Of a stretch of DNA of 64,000 nucleotides, positions 36,654 through 46,629 are shown piece by piece. Numbering within the stretch: position 1 is the stretch's first letter; each line of letters begins with the position of its first letter. The position numbers and the translations under genes were made by a program. The DNA comes from Hyphomicrobium_A sp965243865 (GTDB taxonomy: Bacteria; Pseudomonadota; Alphaproteobacteria; Rhizobiales; Hyphomicrobiaceae), in the NCBI RefSeq assembly GCF_965243865.1, contig NZ_OZ251603.1, forward strand, positions 992,001-1,056,000, in the 5' to 3' direction. The notes beneath the pieces are model-generated. The model searched no databases and was not told the DNA's origin. It was given only the letters and a program-made list of their open reading frames with translations.

Positions 36654-36857
36654 ATGACTTCGCACCAGTCCACTGCGACGATATACGCCTTCCCCCCTGG
36701 CGGACGCCGCAACCTTGGCCGCCAGCACGACAGCATAACGTCAGCCAGCTCCACCCCCCTCCGCTCGGCCATCGCCGATCGGGCACCGAGAATCGATACC
36801 GGCAGCTGGTATCATCAGGCCGCAGTCGAAGAGGCCCTGGCCTCCTGCGAGCGATAA
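36654..36857 (+). CDS. gstI: GstI-like DUF2735 protein, probable regulator of GlnII
   Basis: 67 residues from the ATG at 36654 (GGAAGAGAG ahead). The sequence shows the DUF2735 pattern: ATIYAFPPGGRRNLGR at the start and GSWYHQAAVEEA at the end. In Rhizobium leguminosarum the similar GstI is encoded next to and opposite glnII and lowers GlnII synthesis at the level of translation. The same gene order here supports the same job; function here is inferred. Confidence 0.8.
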   Translation: MTSHQSTATIYAFPPGGRRNLGRQHDSITSASSTPLRSAIADRAPRIDTGSWYHQAAVEEALASCER

Positions 36858-36897
36858 TCAGGTACGCTCCAATCCGAGCGTGGCGCCAATCCGGGCG

Positions 36898-37827
36898 TCA
36901 CGCACCGAAGATCGACCATTCCATCCGCTTGCTCAGCCGCTCCAGGGCAAGCCGCCCCCGCTTCGAGTTCCCCGACACATCGAGCCCCGGTGACCATACA
37001 GCGATCGACGCCTTGCCCGGGGCGATTGCGAGGATACCGCCGCCCACGCCGCTCTTGCCCGGCAGCCCGACGCGGTAAGCGAACTCACCCGAACCATCGT
37101 AGTGCCCGCACGTCAGCATCAGCGCATTGATGCGACGCGCGCGCTCCGGCGTCACCACTGGCAGGATCGTCGACGGGTTTGCGCCGAAGTGCGCGAGGAA
37201 TCGCCCCGCCATGGCAAGTTGCCGGCACGACATGGCAATTGCACAGTGATGGAAATAGACGCCCAATGCGTAGTCGACGGGCCCATCGATGACACCGTAC
37301 GACTTCATGTAGTTGGCAAGCGCCGCGTTACGGAACCCCGTCCGCGCCTCTGAAGCGGCGACCTTGTGGTCGATGTAGATGCTGTCATCCGCCGCGAGAA
37401 ACTGCATGAAGCGCAGAATCTCGCCCAACGCCTCACGCGGCTGATGGCCGGCCACGATCGCATCCGTCACTGCAATAGCGCCGGCATTGATGAACGGGTT
37501 GCGCGGAATACCGTGCTCGGATTCGAGTTGTACGATCGAGTTGAAGCGGCTGCCCGACGGTTCACGCCCCACACGCTCCCACAGCCTGTCCCCGAACTTG
37601 CCCAGCGCCAGCGTCAGCGTGAACACCTTCGAGATGCTCTGAATGGAGAACGGCACGTCCGCATCCCCGCCCGCCGCCACGTTCCCCTGCGCGTCGACTA
37701 CCACCAGCGCGAACTGGTTCGGGTCGACACCCGCAAGCTCGGGAATGTACGTCGCCACCTCCCCGCGATTAGGCATCGCCTGCATCTCATCGGTGATTTC
37801 CTGGACGACGACTTGAAGATCGGACAC
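36898..37827 (-). CDS. glsA: Glutaminase
   Basis: 309 residues from the GTG at 37827 (GGGAAG nearby); an upstream GTG at 37884 gives a longer form than the family. It hydrolyses glutamine to glutamate and ammonia. Serine-dependent beta-lactamase-like fold with SIQSISKVF (Ser-x-x-Lys), FINAGAI, and the later GKSGVGGGI. Located beside the glutamine synthetase region but on its own promoter, so synthesis and breakdown of glutamine are encoded together. Confidence 0.93.
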   Translation of the reverse strand: MSDLQVVVQEITDEMQAMPNRGEVATYIPELAGVDPNQFALVVVDAQGNVAAGGDADVPFSIQSISKVFTLTLALGKFGDRLWERVGREPSGSRFNSIVQLESEHGIPRNPFINAGAIAVTDAIVAGHQPREALGEILRFMQFLAADDSIYIDHKVAASEARTGFRNAALANYMKSYGVIDGPVDYALGVYFHHCAIAMSCRQLAMAGRFLAHFGANPSTILPVVTPERARRINALMLTCGHYDGSGEFAYRVGLPGKSGVGGGILAIAPGKASIAVWSPGLDVSGNSKRGRLALERLSKRMEWSIFGA

Positions 37828-38092
37828 GATTGCAGCTTCCCGCGGTGGACCGCCGCACCTCGTACGGGCACGGCTGCCGGACAATGGTTAAAACCGGCCG
37901 GGATTGAAAGATCCTTCCTCGCCGCAGCGGTTGCAACCGACCGGCGCGGACCCAGCGACGAGCGCCCACAAACAGCCTGATGCGCTTTCACCGCCGATAG
38001 CGTATGCTCAGCGCGAAGCCGGCCACGCAAGCGATCGGCTCCTATCCAAATACCTTCGTACTGTGCCGCTCAACGCGTAAGGGTGTGTCCCA

Positions 38093-39112
38093 ATGGCTGA
38101 CGCTCGCTTTTTCCATCGCGCCGGCCCTTTTCTGCTGTCCGACATCGCAGCACTCATCGGCGCCGAGCCGTTGCTCCCGGAGATCGAAGCGATCTCCTTG
38201 GCGGACATTGCCACACTTGAAACCGCGGGGCCGGACGACATCAGCGTGTTCTCCGACGCTCGCTACATGGGCGCGCTCGCCACCACCCGCGCCGGCGCGA
38301 TCATCGTCAGCCGCAAGCTCGCACACCACGCCCCGGCAGCATCGCGTTTGGTCTACGTTGCCGACCCGCGCCGCGCCTACGCGCAGGTCGGACGCCTATT
38401 CTATCCCGCCGCCGCACCAACTGCCGGCATACACCCCAGCGCCCACGTTCATGCCAGCGCCTGCATTGGCCCCGGGACGCAGATCGACCCCGGCGCCGTC
38501 ATCGGCCGCGATGTCGATATCGGCGAGCGCAGCTACATCGGTCCCAATGTCGTCATCGGCGATGGTGTGCTGATAGGCAACGACTGCCGCATCGGCGCCA
38601 ATTGCACCATCAGCCATGCCCTGCTCGGGCACCGCGTCGAGATCGAGACATGCGTCACCATCGGTTCGCAAGGCTTCGGCTTCGTTCCCGGCCCGGCCGG
38701 ACTAGAGCGCATGCTGCAGCTCGGCCGCGTCATCATTGAGGAAGGCGTGAAGATCGGCGCCAACTGCGCCATCGACCGCGGCGCCACCGACGACACAGTC
38801 ATCGGTGCCGGCTCCGTTCTCGATAACCTCGTCCACATCGGCCACAACGTCCGTCTCGGACGACATTGCGTGATCTGCGCCCAGGTCGGCATCGCCGGCA
38901 GCACCACCGTCGGTGACGGCGTGATGATGGGCGGCCAGACCGGAGTTGCCGATCACTTGACCATCGGCAGCGGCGCACAGATCGCCGCTAAGAGCGGTGT
39001 CATGCGCGACGTCGCAGCAAAGACCGTTGTCGGGGGTTTCCCTGCCATGCCCATCAAAGACTGGCACCGCCAAACGATCGGCATTGCGCGCCTGTCCAAG
39101 AAGGTCGAGTAG
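38093..39112 (+). CDS. lpxD: UDP-3-O-acylglucosamine N-acyltransferase
   Basis: 339 residues. LpxD adds the N-linked hydroxyacyl chain in lipid A synthesis. The N-terminal substrate domain (LSDIAALIGAE, then DISVFSDARYMGAL) is followed by many hexapeptide repeats of a left-handed beta helix and the conserved HIGHNVRLGRH with catalytic His. Here lpxD stands alone rather than with bamA, lpxA and fabZ. Confidence 0.95.
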   Translation: MADARFFHRAGPFLLSDIAALIGAEPLLPEIEAISLADIATLETAGPDDISVFSDARYMGALATTRAGAIIVSRKLAHHAPAASRLVYVADPRRAYAQVGRLFYPAAAPTAGIHPSAHVHASACIGPGTQIDPGAVIGRDVDIGERSYIGPNVVIGDGVLIGNDCRIGANCTISHALLGHRVEIETCVTIGSQGFGFVPGPAGLERMLQLGRVIIEEGVKIGANCAIDRGATDDTVIGAGSVLDNLVHIGHNVRLGRHCVICAQVGIAGSTTVGDGVMMGGQTGVADHLTIGSGAQIAAKSGVMRDVAAKTVVGGFPAMPIKDWHRQTIGIARLSKKVE

Positions 39113-39201
39113 AGTCCCACGCGTCCCGTGCGGCCCTGCGGCTTCCAACCCACCGCGCCACTCCCCACATAAGGTGCCTCAACATTCTCCGAGGCAAAGA
39201 C

Positions 39202-39582
39202 ATGGCTACCAGACCCATTAAGATCCCGGGTCCCGACCATCCAATCACCATCACCGCCGAGCCGGGTCGCATCGTCGTCAAGGTCGCCGGACGCGTTCTT
39301 GCCGATACGCGTGCCGCCCTCACTTTGCGTGAAGCAGACTATCCGCCCGTCTACTATATCCCGCGCGCAGACGTCGACATGAGCATGCTCACGCGCACCA
39401 AGCACGTCACGTACTGCCCCTACAAAGGCAAGAGCAACTATTACAGCGTGCCATCCGGCGGCGAGCGCGCGCTCAACGCAGTCTGGTCCTATGAGGAGCC
39501 GCACGACGCTATGCGGCAGATCAGGGAGCATGTTGCATTCTATGCTGACCGCGTAGACTCGATCGAACGCCACGACAGTTAG
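39202..39582 (+). CDS. DUF427 family protein
   Basis: 126 residues. DUF427 features: VVKVAGRVLADTRAALTLRE, VYYIPRADVDM and CPYKGKSNYYSV, with a late AVWSYEEPHDAM. A compact single-domain cytoplasmic protein; the family has no agreed function. It starts 89 bases after lpxD on the same strand. Confidence 0.9.
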   Translation: MATRPIKIPGPDHPITITAEPGRIVVKVAGRVLADTRAALTLREADYPPVYYIPRADVDMSMLTRTKHVTYCPYKGKSNYYSVPSGGERALNAVWSYEEPHDAMRQIREHVAFYADRVDSIERHDS

Positions 39583-39693
39583 CCGCCGCCAGCGCAGCCG
39601 GAGCTGATTTCCTCACAACCGAACCAAATTGTCCGCCCACGAGTTTAAGGGCTAAATCGCTGCAGCACCTGATGCTGACAGATGGGAGCCCCG

Positions 39694-41004
39694 ATGGTCG
39701 CCCGCTATCACAAGCTCATCGACGACCTCCGCGAGGCGTTCTGGTTCATACCCGCCTTGATGCTCCTGGGTGGTGTGGCTCTGTCCTTCGCGATGGTGCA
39801 GTTCGACCATGCATCTGAGATTCCGGAACGGCTTCAAGAGAGCGCCTGGATCTTTCGCGGCGGTCCTGCTGGCGCTCGCGCCGTTCTGGGTGCCATAGCA
39901 TCGTCGACCATCGCCGTTGTCGGAACGGTATTCTCGATCACCATCGCTGCACTCTCGCTGGCTTCTGGCCAGATGGGCCCGCGGCTTCTGCAGAACTTCA
40001 CCCGCGACCGCGGCAATCAGCTCACGCTCGGCGTCTTCATCGGCACCTTCGTCTATGCGCTGATGGTGCTGCGCACGGTTCGCAGCCCGAGCGAGGGCCA
40101 GTTCATTCCCCACGTTGCGTTGTCCCTCGCCATCCTCTTGGCGTTCGTCTGCGTGGCGACACTCGTCTGGTTCGTCGCCCACATGGCTGAGCGCATCAAC
40201 GTCGATACTGTCATTGATCTCGTCAGCGACGATATAGACGCCGCAATCGAACGCATCGACGCCGAGCCGGCTGCTGCCCCCTCCGATACCTTCTGGAGCG
40301 ATGCGGAGCCTGTCGTCCAGGCACGTGGCGGCTACCTGCAGCACATTGATGAAGGCGGCCTCGCTGACTGGGCAGCCGAGCACGGCACGCGCATCCGCCT
40401 GCTGAACGGGCCGGGAAGCTTCGTCTCGCCGAATGCGCCGATCGCCTTGATCAAGCCGAAGGTGGATGGCGCTGCGGATGCAATCGAAGACGCAACGGCG
40501 CTCGGCACCAAGCGCCGCGGCGATGACCTGCGTTTGAGCATCGCGCAACTTGTCGAGGTTGCCGTGCGCGCCCTGTCGGCGGGCATCAACGACCCGCACA
40601 CCGCCATCGGCGTCCTCGATCGGCTGGGCAGCGCGCTATGCGAGTTGGTCGGCAAAGAGCTGCCCAGCGGCGTGAGCTTGCGCGATGGCAAGCCCGTCCT
40701 CGTGGTGCCCAAGATGGACTACGACCAGCTCGTCGACGTGATGCTGCAGACAATTCGCCAGAACGCGTCGAGCCAGCCATCGGTGCAACGCAAAATCCTG
40801 CAGGTGCTGGCAACCGTTGCGAGCTGCGAGCGCGATCACCAGCGCATCGCCGCCCTGCAACGGCATGCAGATCTCGTGATTGCTGATGCCCACCGCGCAT
40901 CGATCGCGCCTTGCGACCTGGAAGAACTGGAACGCGAGCGCGCGCGTTTTTCAGCCGTGGTGGATCAAGGCGCTTACGCCTTGATCCGTCCTACGGCGGG
41001 GTAG
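39694..41004 (+). CDS. DUF2254 membrane protein
   Basis: 436 residues from the ATG at 39694, five bases after GGGAG; the ATG at 39682 precedes that site. Four spans in the first 170 residues, with SIAALSLASGQMGPRLLQNF typical of DUF2254 (here as ITIAALSL), then a soluble part with SAGINDPHTAIGVLDRL. The family is uncharacterised. Converges with the sulfhydrylase gene. Confidence 0.9.
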   Translation: MVARYHKLIDDLREAFWFIPALMLLGGVALSFAMVQFDHASEIPERLQESAWIFRGGPAGARAVLGAIASSTIAVVGTVFSITIAALSLASGQMGPRLLQNFTRDRGNQLTLGVFIGTFVYALMVLRTVRSPSEGQFIPHVALSLAILLAFVCVATLVWFVAHMAERINVDTVIDLVSDDIDAAIERIDAEPAAAPSDTFWSDAEPVVQARGGYLQHIDEGGLADWAAEHGTRIRLLNGPGSFVSPNAPIALIKPKVDGAADAIEDATALGTKRRGDDLRLSIAQLVEVAVRALSAGINDPHTAIGVLDRLGSALCELVGKELPSGVSLRDGKPVLVVPKMDYDQLVDVMLQTIRQNASSQPSVQRKILQVLATVASCERDHQRIAALQRHADLVIADAHRASIAPCDLEELERERARFSAVVDQGAYALIRPTAG

Positions 41005-41017
41005 GGCGACCGGCCCG

Positions 41018-42304
41018 TTACAACCGCGCCAAACCCCGTTCCAGGTCGCCGATGATGTCGTCCTTGTCCTCAATGCCGATCGATAGACGCACGACATCCG
41101 GGCCCGCTCCGGCAGCGATGCGCTGCTCGTCCGTAAGCTGGCGATGCGTCGTCGAAGCAGGATGAATGACGAGGCTGCGCGTGTCGCCGATGTTGGCGAG
41201 CAGGCTGAACAGCTTCAGCCCCGACGCGAGCTTGACGCCCGCCTCGTAGCCGCCCTTGAGACCGAACGTGAAAACGGCACCAGCCCCCTTGGGGCAGATC
41301 TTCTTGGCAAGCTCGTGGTACTTGCTCGAAGGCAAGCCGGCGTAGCTCACCCACGCAACCTTCGGGTGCTTCTCCAGCCACGAGGCGACCGCGAGCGCAT
41401 TCTCGCTGTGGCGCGCCATGCGCAACGGCAGCGTCTCCGCACCCGTCAGGATCATGAAGGCGTTGAACGGGGAGATCGCCGGCCCGAGGTCACGCAGGCC
41501 CATCACACGCGCGGCGATGGCGAACGCGAAGTTGCCGAACGTCTCACCGATCACCATGCCGTTGTAGGACGCATTCGGCTCCACCAGAGTCTTGTAGCGA
41601 TGCTTTGCGCCGAGCCAGTCGAACGTTCCTGCATCGACCAGTACACCACCGATAGAATTGCCGTGGCCGCCGATGAACTTCGTCATCGAGTGCACGATGA
41701 TGTCGGCACCGAATTGCTTCGGCTGGCACAGGTACGGTGTCGCCAAAGTGTTATCGACAATGAACGGAACGCCCGCCTTCTTGGCGATTGCTGCAATCGC
41801 TGGAAGATCGACGACGACGCCGCCGGGATTGGCGATAGATTCCACGAAGATCGCCCGCGTCTTCGGCGTGATGGCCTTCTCGAAGCTCTGCGGATCGGTG
41901 GAGTCGGCCCATACGACGTTCCAGTTAAACTTCTTGAACGAGTGATTGAACTGGTTGATCGACCCGCCATAGAGCTGACGCCCGGCGATGAACTCATCGC
42001 CCGGTTCCAGCAGCGTGTGAAACACTAGAAACTGCGCCGCATGCCCTGAGGCAACGGCCAGCGCAGCGGTGCCACCTTCCAGCGCGGCCATACGCCCTTC
42101 CAGCACGGCCTGCGTCGGATTGGTGATGCGGGTGTAAATGTTGCCGAACGCCTCAAGCCCGAACAGCGAGGCGGCATGGTCCGTGTCGTTGAAGACGAAC
42201 GACGTCGTTTGATAGATCGGCGTAGCGCGCGCGCCGGTCGAGGCATCTGGAGCTGCCCCCGCATGCACAGCGAGGGTGGCGAACTTCGGCTCTGTTTCTG
42301 ACAT
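41018..42304 (-). CDS. O-acetylhomoserine sulfhydrylase (Cys/Met metabolism PLP enzyme)
   Basis: 428 residues. Begins with the family pattern FATLAVHAGAAPDASTGARA and PIYQTTSF; the PLP lysine is in HSMTKFIGGHGNSIGG, with SRITNPT-like TRITNPTQAVLE. Length above 420 and the insert region fit MetY-type O-acetylhomoserine aminocarboxypropyltransferase rather than MetB. It makes homocysteine from O-acetylhomoserine and sulfide. The upstream 200 bases were checked for a SAM-II-type element; none was seen. Confidence 0.92.
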   Translation of the reverse strand: MSETEPKFATLAVHAGAAPDASTGARATPIYQTTSFVFNDTDHAASLFGLEAFGNIYTRITNPTQAVLEGRMAALEGGTAALAVASGHAAQFLVFHTLLEPGDEFIAGRQLYGGSINQFNHSFKKFNWNVVWADSTDPQSFEKAITPKTRAIFVESIANPGGVVVDLPAIAAIAKKAGVPFIVDNTLATPYLCQPKQFGADIIVHSMTKFIGGHGNSIGGVLVDAGTFDWLGAKHRYKTLVEPNASYNGMVIGETFGNFAFAIAARVMGLRDLGPAISPFNAFMILTGAETLPLRMARHSENALAVASWLEKHPKVAWVSYAGLPSSKYHELAKKICPKGAGAVFTFGLKGGYEAGVKLASGLKLFSLLANIGDTRSLVIHPASTTHRQLTDEQRIAAGAGPDVVRLSIGIEDKDDIIGDLERGLARL

Positions 42305-42517
42305 CGCTTTCTCCTTCTAACCGCGCTCGAGCGATCGCGACTAGGGAGGGGATGACAGTCTTCAAGTCAACGGCAAAGGCGAAATGTTGTGGCTGCAGCC
42401 AATAGATTGGATCGTAATCTTCGCCTGCCTGTCTGCTCCCTGTCCACGAATGTCCAAAGGACTATTCCGACAAGGGCATAGGGCAGTTCGTAAGGCCGAC
42501 ACGCAAACCGGCCCTGC

Positions 42518-42724
42518 TCAAGCTTTCGCGTAACGACCTGAGCGGCCGCACGTGAATTTACGAATCTGCCAGTCGGGATTGCCGACGGTCCACTTCGCCA
42601 GTTCAGCCTGGCCGTACATCATGCATTGCTGCGGCGTCACCGATTCCGCGGCGAATGACAGATGCACGTCCTTGCACCGGTTCGGTACTTGGATGGAGCA
42701 GACGATCGCGACGACTTCTATCAT
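42518..42724 (-). CDS. Small conserved-type cysteine-containing protein
   Basis: 68 residues from the ATG at 42724; the frame extends to 42847 without a better start. The sequence begins IEVVAIVCSI with Pro-Asn-Arg-Cys-Lys-Asp and has later ESVTPQQCMMYGQAELAKW and FTCGRSGRYAK. Four regularly placed cysteines suggest two disulfides. Short proteins with this pattern recur in Hyphomicrobiales, but I know no function. Confidence 0.7.
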   Translation of the reverse strand: MIEVVAIVCSIQVPNRCKDVHLSFAAESVTPQQCMMYGQAELAKWTVGNPDWQIRKFTCGRSGRYAKA

Positions 42725-43171
42725 GGGACACCCCAAGGTTCCTGCCGAAAGCGCCCTCTCAAGAAGGGCCGGATCCACCTTGGTCGCGTCCTCGTCGTTT
42801 CTTGTTGATCTTGCTTGAAGCGTAGGCCCGAATCGACCCCTGCTCAAGTTTCATTCCTGAGCAGAAAATGCCCAATTCCCGAACATATCGGGAAGTAATG
42901 GCAAACAAGTTCGGGGGACCGCTAAAATGCTGTAAATATTAGATTTTTGACCGAGAGAAACTCCCGAGTTGCGGCGTTTTGAACCGATTTAGACCTCTTG
43001 TCCTGCCCCCTTTTCCGGCAATTTTGCTGCAATGCATAATATGTCGCGTACGTTGTATGCTGCAATTGCGAAGTCGATCTCGATTGCGCCTGCGACACAT
43101 CCGACTACAACGGCATCTAGCCGCAGGTTTCGGTGCTCGCCGGCCCAAACTAGAGTCTCCAAAGCCTTTCG
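42725..43171. other. 447-base gap before the acyl-CoA synthetase, with a 9-base direct repeat
   Basis: No credible gene. The middle is less GC-rich than its surroundings. TGCTGCAAT occurs at 43025-43033 and again at 43058-43066, exactly 33 bases apart, three helical turns, about 105-147 bases before the synthetase start. It could be a regulator site. Confidence 0.4.
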
Positions 43172-44755
43172 ATGACGCAGACATTCGATCCCAACCACGC
43201 CCGCACCACGCTGTTTTCCGCTTTCCTCGAGGCAGCGGATCGGCACGGTCGAGATCGCGTTATTGTCGAAGACGCCGACGGCACAACCCTGACATATCGC
43301 GCCCTGACGCTTGCGGCCCTCGTCCTCGGCGGCAAGCTGCGTAGCCTGGCGCGCCCCAGCGAAAACGTCGGGGTTCTGTTGCCCAATGCCATCGGTCTCG
43401 TCGTCACCATTCTTGGCATCAACGCCTATGACCGCGTGGCCGTCCTGCTCAACTTTTCCGCCGGCAAGAAGGCTCTCACATCCGCCATCGGCACCGCCCG
43501 TCTACGCACCATTCTCACCTCGCGCCGCTTTGTCGAGGCCGGCAACTTCGAGGAACTGATCGAGGCCCTCGGCAACGCCGAGTATGCGCCGGGTCAGAAG
43601 ACGCGCATCGTCTATCTTGAGGACGTACGCAAGCGCATCGGCATTGCCGACAAGATCGCAGGCGTAGCGCGCGCGCTTGCCAGTAAAATCGTCTTCCGTA
43701 AGTCGCCAGCGAAGGCGGACGACCCGGCGGTCATTCTCTTCACCTCGGGTACCGAAGGCGCCCCCAAGGGCGTCGTGCTCACCAACGCCAACATCGTCTC
43801 CAACGTCGAGCAATCCATCGCGCAGCTTTCGGCCGTGCTGGTGCCAGGCGAGGTGCTCGTCAATCCGCTGCCGATGTTCCACTCGTTCGGGCTGACCGCG
43901 GGCACCTTCGTGCCCTTGCTCGCGGGCGTGAAGTGCGCCCTTTACCCAAGTCCGCTGCACTACAAGCAGATCCCCAAGTTCATCGAGAAGGTGAAAGCGA
44001 CGTGGATCGTCTCCACCGACACCTTCCTCGCCGGTTACGCGCGCGTCGCCGAACCCGGCCAACTTGACACGCTGCGCTTCGCCGTTGCCGGCGCCGAGAA
44101 GGTGAAGCAGCCGACGCGCGATCTGTGGGCCAATTCGGGCGCCGTGCTGCTCGAAGGCTATGGCGTCACCGAGACCTCTCCGGTGCTTGCCGTCAACACG
44201 CCCGACGACAACCGCGATGGCACGGTCGGCCACCTCCTCCCGGGCATCGAGGCCCGGCTCGAGGACGTGCCCGGCCTGAGCGAAGGCAAACGCCTCTTCG
44301 TTCGCGGACCGAACGTGATGGCCGGCTACATGTACCCGGAGAATCCCGGCTCCATCGTCCCGCCCGACGGTGGCTGGCACGACACCGGAGACATCGTCGC
44401 CATAGAGGACGGCTTTGTCCGCATCTGCGGACGCGCCAAACGCTTCGCCAAGCTCGGCGGCGAGATGGTGTCGCTCGGCGCCATCGAAACACTCGCGTGC
44501 GCCTTGTGGAACGACGCCCAGCACGTCGTCGTCAGCTTCCCCGATCCGCGCAAGGGCGAGCAACTGCTGCTGATTACCGACAAGGTTGCCGCCAGCAAAG
44601 ACGAACTCCTCGCCCACGCCCGGCGCGAAGGCTTCCCCGAACTTTGGGTCCCCAAGTCGATTCTCGTCGTCCCAGCCGTACCGCTTTTAGCCACCGGAAA
44701 GGTCGATCTTCAGGCGACAGTCGAGCTCGCGCGTCAGTCCCATCCGAGCCTCTAG
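43172..44755 (+). CDS. AMP-dependent acyl-CoA/acyl-ACP synthetase
   Basis: 527 residues. The AMP-binding loop reads VILFTSGTEGAPKGVVLTN, followed by LLEGYGVTETSPVLAVN and GWHDTGDIVAIEDGFVRICGR. It activates a carboxylic acid with ATP. The C-terminal part and the overall pattern are close to the synthetase domain of the Aas (acyl-ACP synthetase) type, without the acyltransferase half. Chain length is not readable. Stand-alone. Confidence 0.88.
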   Translation: MTQTFDPNHARTTLFSAFLEAADRHGRDRVIVEDADGTTLTYRALTLAALVLGGKLRSLARPSENVGVLLPNAIGLVVTILGINAYDRVAVLLNFSAGKKALTSAIGTARLRTILTSRRFVEAGNFEELIEALGNAEYAPGQKTRIVYLEDVRKRIGIADKIAGVARALASKIVFRKSPAKADDPAVILFTSGTEGAPKGVVLTNANIVSNVEQSIAQLSAVLVPGEVLVNPLPMFHSFGLTAGTFVPLLAGVKCALYPSPLHYKQIPKFIEKVKATWIVSTDTFLAGYARVAEPGQLDTLRFAVAGAEKVKQPTRDLWANSGAVLLEGYGVTETSPVLAVNTPDDNRDGTVGHLLPGIEARLEDVPGLSEGKRLFVRGPNVMAGYMYPENPGSIVPPDGGWHDTGDIVAIEDGFVRICGRAKRFAKLGGEMVSLGAIETLACALWNDAQHVVVSFPDPRKGEQLLLITDKVAASKDELLAHARREGFPELWVPKSILVVPAVPLLATGKVDLQATVELARQSHPSL

Positions 44756-45008
44756 CTCACCCCCGAGTGCAAACCGGTTTTCCAAACAAGGCCCTAGCTG
44801 AAGCCCTCATCGCTGGCCGCAAATGCCCGTCCAACGGGGGGAGAGTGGCTGCTCCACCACGTCAAGGGAGGAGTTGTCGGCAGCCACATTAACGAGCCTT
44901 GACCGTAAGCATCAGGTCTTCCATGGATGTTGTGGAAAAAGTGGGCGGAACCACAGCCCACAGGGGAACGCCAAGCCAACTTCCACCTTGAAATAGAGTG
45001 CGAAAGCC

Positions 45009-45266
45009 ATGTCGACGACCACGGCGCCGCAGAGCGTTGAGGCCACGAATGTCGCGATGCTGCAGGGTCCAACCCTGCAATGGGCGCTGAAGCGGACATT
45101 GCTTGGACTGATCATTCTTTTTGTGACGATTGCGTCGGCCGCAACGCTCCTCTACGCCTCGATCGAGGAAGAGCAGCCCACAGGCCCCGCTGGCGCCATT
45201 GAGGACACGGCATCTTCAAAGGCTCCCACATTGCTGGGGGTTATGCCCTCACAGCGCCGCGTCTGA
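45009..45266 (+). CDS. Small single-span membrane protein
   Basis: 85 residues. A polar N-terminus, one hydrophobic segment (about 31-50, TLLGLIILFVTIASAATLLY) and an acidic to neutral tail of 35 residues. No motif. The ATG at 45009 has only a weak ribosome site, so confidence is moderate. Confidence 0.5.
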   Translation: MSTTTAPQSVEATNVAMLQGPTLQWALKRTLLGLIILFVTIASAATLLYASIEEEQPTGPAGAIEDTASSKAPTLLGVMPSQRRV

Positions 45267-45565
45267 TCCAGCACCGACGGGAATGCTTCGGCGCCGCACG
45301 CTGCGGGCCTAACTTTTCCCGCAATTGCACCTGATGCACGCAACAGCCGATATTCGGTTGAGTTCATCGGCCGTTAGCCGTGATCCTGGTGTGATGGGCG
45401 CGAAGTTCGCTATCATCGGCTGCGGGGTGCCTGGGCAATTCCGAGATCTGGATGCTGCACTAGCTTGTCAACGATCATCCTGGTGTCCGCCGTGATCCGG
45501 CACTCGTCCGCCGGTCCAGCAGCAAGCGCTGGCGATTTCCGAAATCGAGACACTGGGAGTGCTCG

Positions 45566-46471
45566 ATGCGCTTCGTGATGCTCGCTCGCAACCCGCAGCT
45601 CTATTCGCACGTGCGCATGTGCGAAGCAGCCCGCGCGCGCGGCCATTCGATCGACGTAATCAACACCCTGCACGTCCACATGAACATCACGTCCAACCAG
45701 CCGGTGCTGCGATACAACGGCGAGCGCCTGCCGATTTATGATGCCGTCATCCCACGCATCGGCGCATCGATCACCCATTATGGCCTTGCCGTCCTGCGGC
45801 AGTTCGAGATGCAGGGCGTCTACCCCCTCAATGAAAGCGTCGCCATCGGCCGCTCGCGCGACAAGCTTCGTGCGCTCCAGCTCCTCGCCCGCGAAGGCAT
45901 CGGTCTGCCCGTCACCGCTTTTGCCCATGGTCCCCGCCGCGCTGAGGACGTGATCAAAGAGGTCGGCGGCGTCCCCGTCGTCATCAAGCTTCTCGAGGGG
46001 ACACAAGGCATGGGCGTCATTCTCGCCGAAACCCAAGGATCGGCGAAATCGATCATCGAGGCTTTCAGCGCCGCCAACGTCAACATCATGGTGCAGGAGT
46101 TCATCCGCGAGGCGAATGGCACCGACATCCGCGCGCTTGTCATTGGCGGCGAGGTGATTGCCGCCATCAAGAGAACGGGCCGCGCGGGAGAGTTCCGTGC
46201 CAATGTCCACCGCGGCGGTTCAGCCACGCAGGTCGAGCTCACCGCCGAGGAGCGCCGCATCGCCGTACGCGCCGCCACCGCGCTAGGCCTTAACGTTTCC
46301 GGGGTCGATATGGTCCGCTCCAGCCGGGGCCCCCTCGTCATGGAGGTTAACTCTTCCCCGGGGCTGGAAGGCATCGAGGGCGCAACCGGCATCGATATCG
46401 CCAGCCAGATCATCGATTTTCTCGAAACCAACGCCTGCTACGGACGCACCCAGACCAAAGGACTGGGGTAG
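45566..46471 (+). CDS. rimK: RimK-type ATP-grasp ligase (ribosomal protein S6 glutamate ligase)
   Basis: 301 residues, the RimK length. ATP-grasp signatures are LARNPQLYSHVRMCEAARA at the N-terminus, VVIKLLEGTQGMGVILAE, VQEFIREANGTDIRALVIG and the metal-site VMEVNSSPGLEGIE. RimK adds glutamates to the C-terminus of ribosomal protein S6 in E. coli; target here is assumed. An intergenic gap of 158 bases separates it from the arginyltransferase-like gene. Confidence 0.92.
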   Translation: MRFVMLARNPQLYSHVRMCEAARARGHSIDVINTLHVHMNITSNQPVLRYNGERLPIYDAVIPRIGASITHYGLAVLRQFEMQGVYPLNESVAIGRSRDKLRALQLLAREGIGLPVTAFAHGPRRAEDVIKEVGGVPVVIKLLEGTQGMGVILAETQGSAKSIIEAFSAANVNIMVQEFIREANGTDIRALVIGGEVIAAIKRTGRAGEFRANVHRGGSATQVELTAEERRIAVRAATALGLNVSGVDMVRSSRGPLVMEVNSSPGLEGIEGATGIDIASQIIDFLETNACYGRTQTKGLG

Positions 46472-46629
46472 AGTTGCCGCTCCATTCCGGGCACCATCGC
46501 CCAGGCTTTTGTCAATTGCTGGCACAAACCACGACAGGCGCCTTGATCAAGCCCTAAGCCCCAACTTATCATCAGCTTACGGTTGATGGCGCCGTTGGCG
46601 CCTTAGTCCACTTTGAGGGATTTCGGCGG

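Noticed and set aside
42305..42510. Possible SAM-II riboswitch before the O-acetylhomoserine sulfhydrylase gene
   Set aside because: The conserved A-rich 3' pseudoknot segment before the ribosome site is missing.
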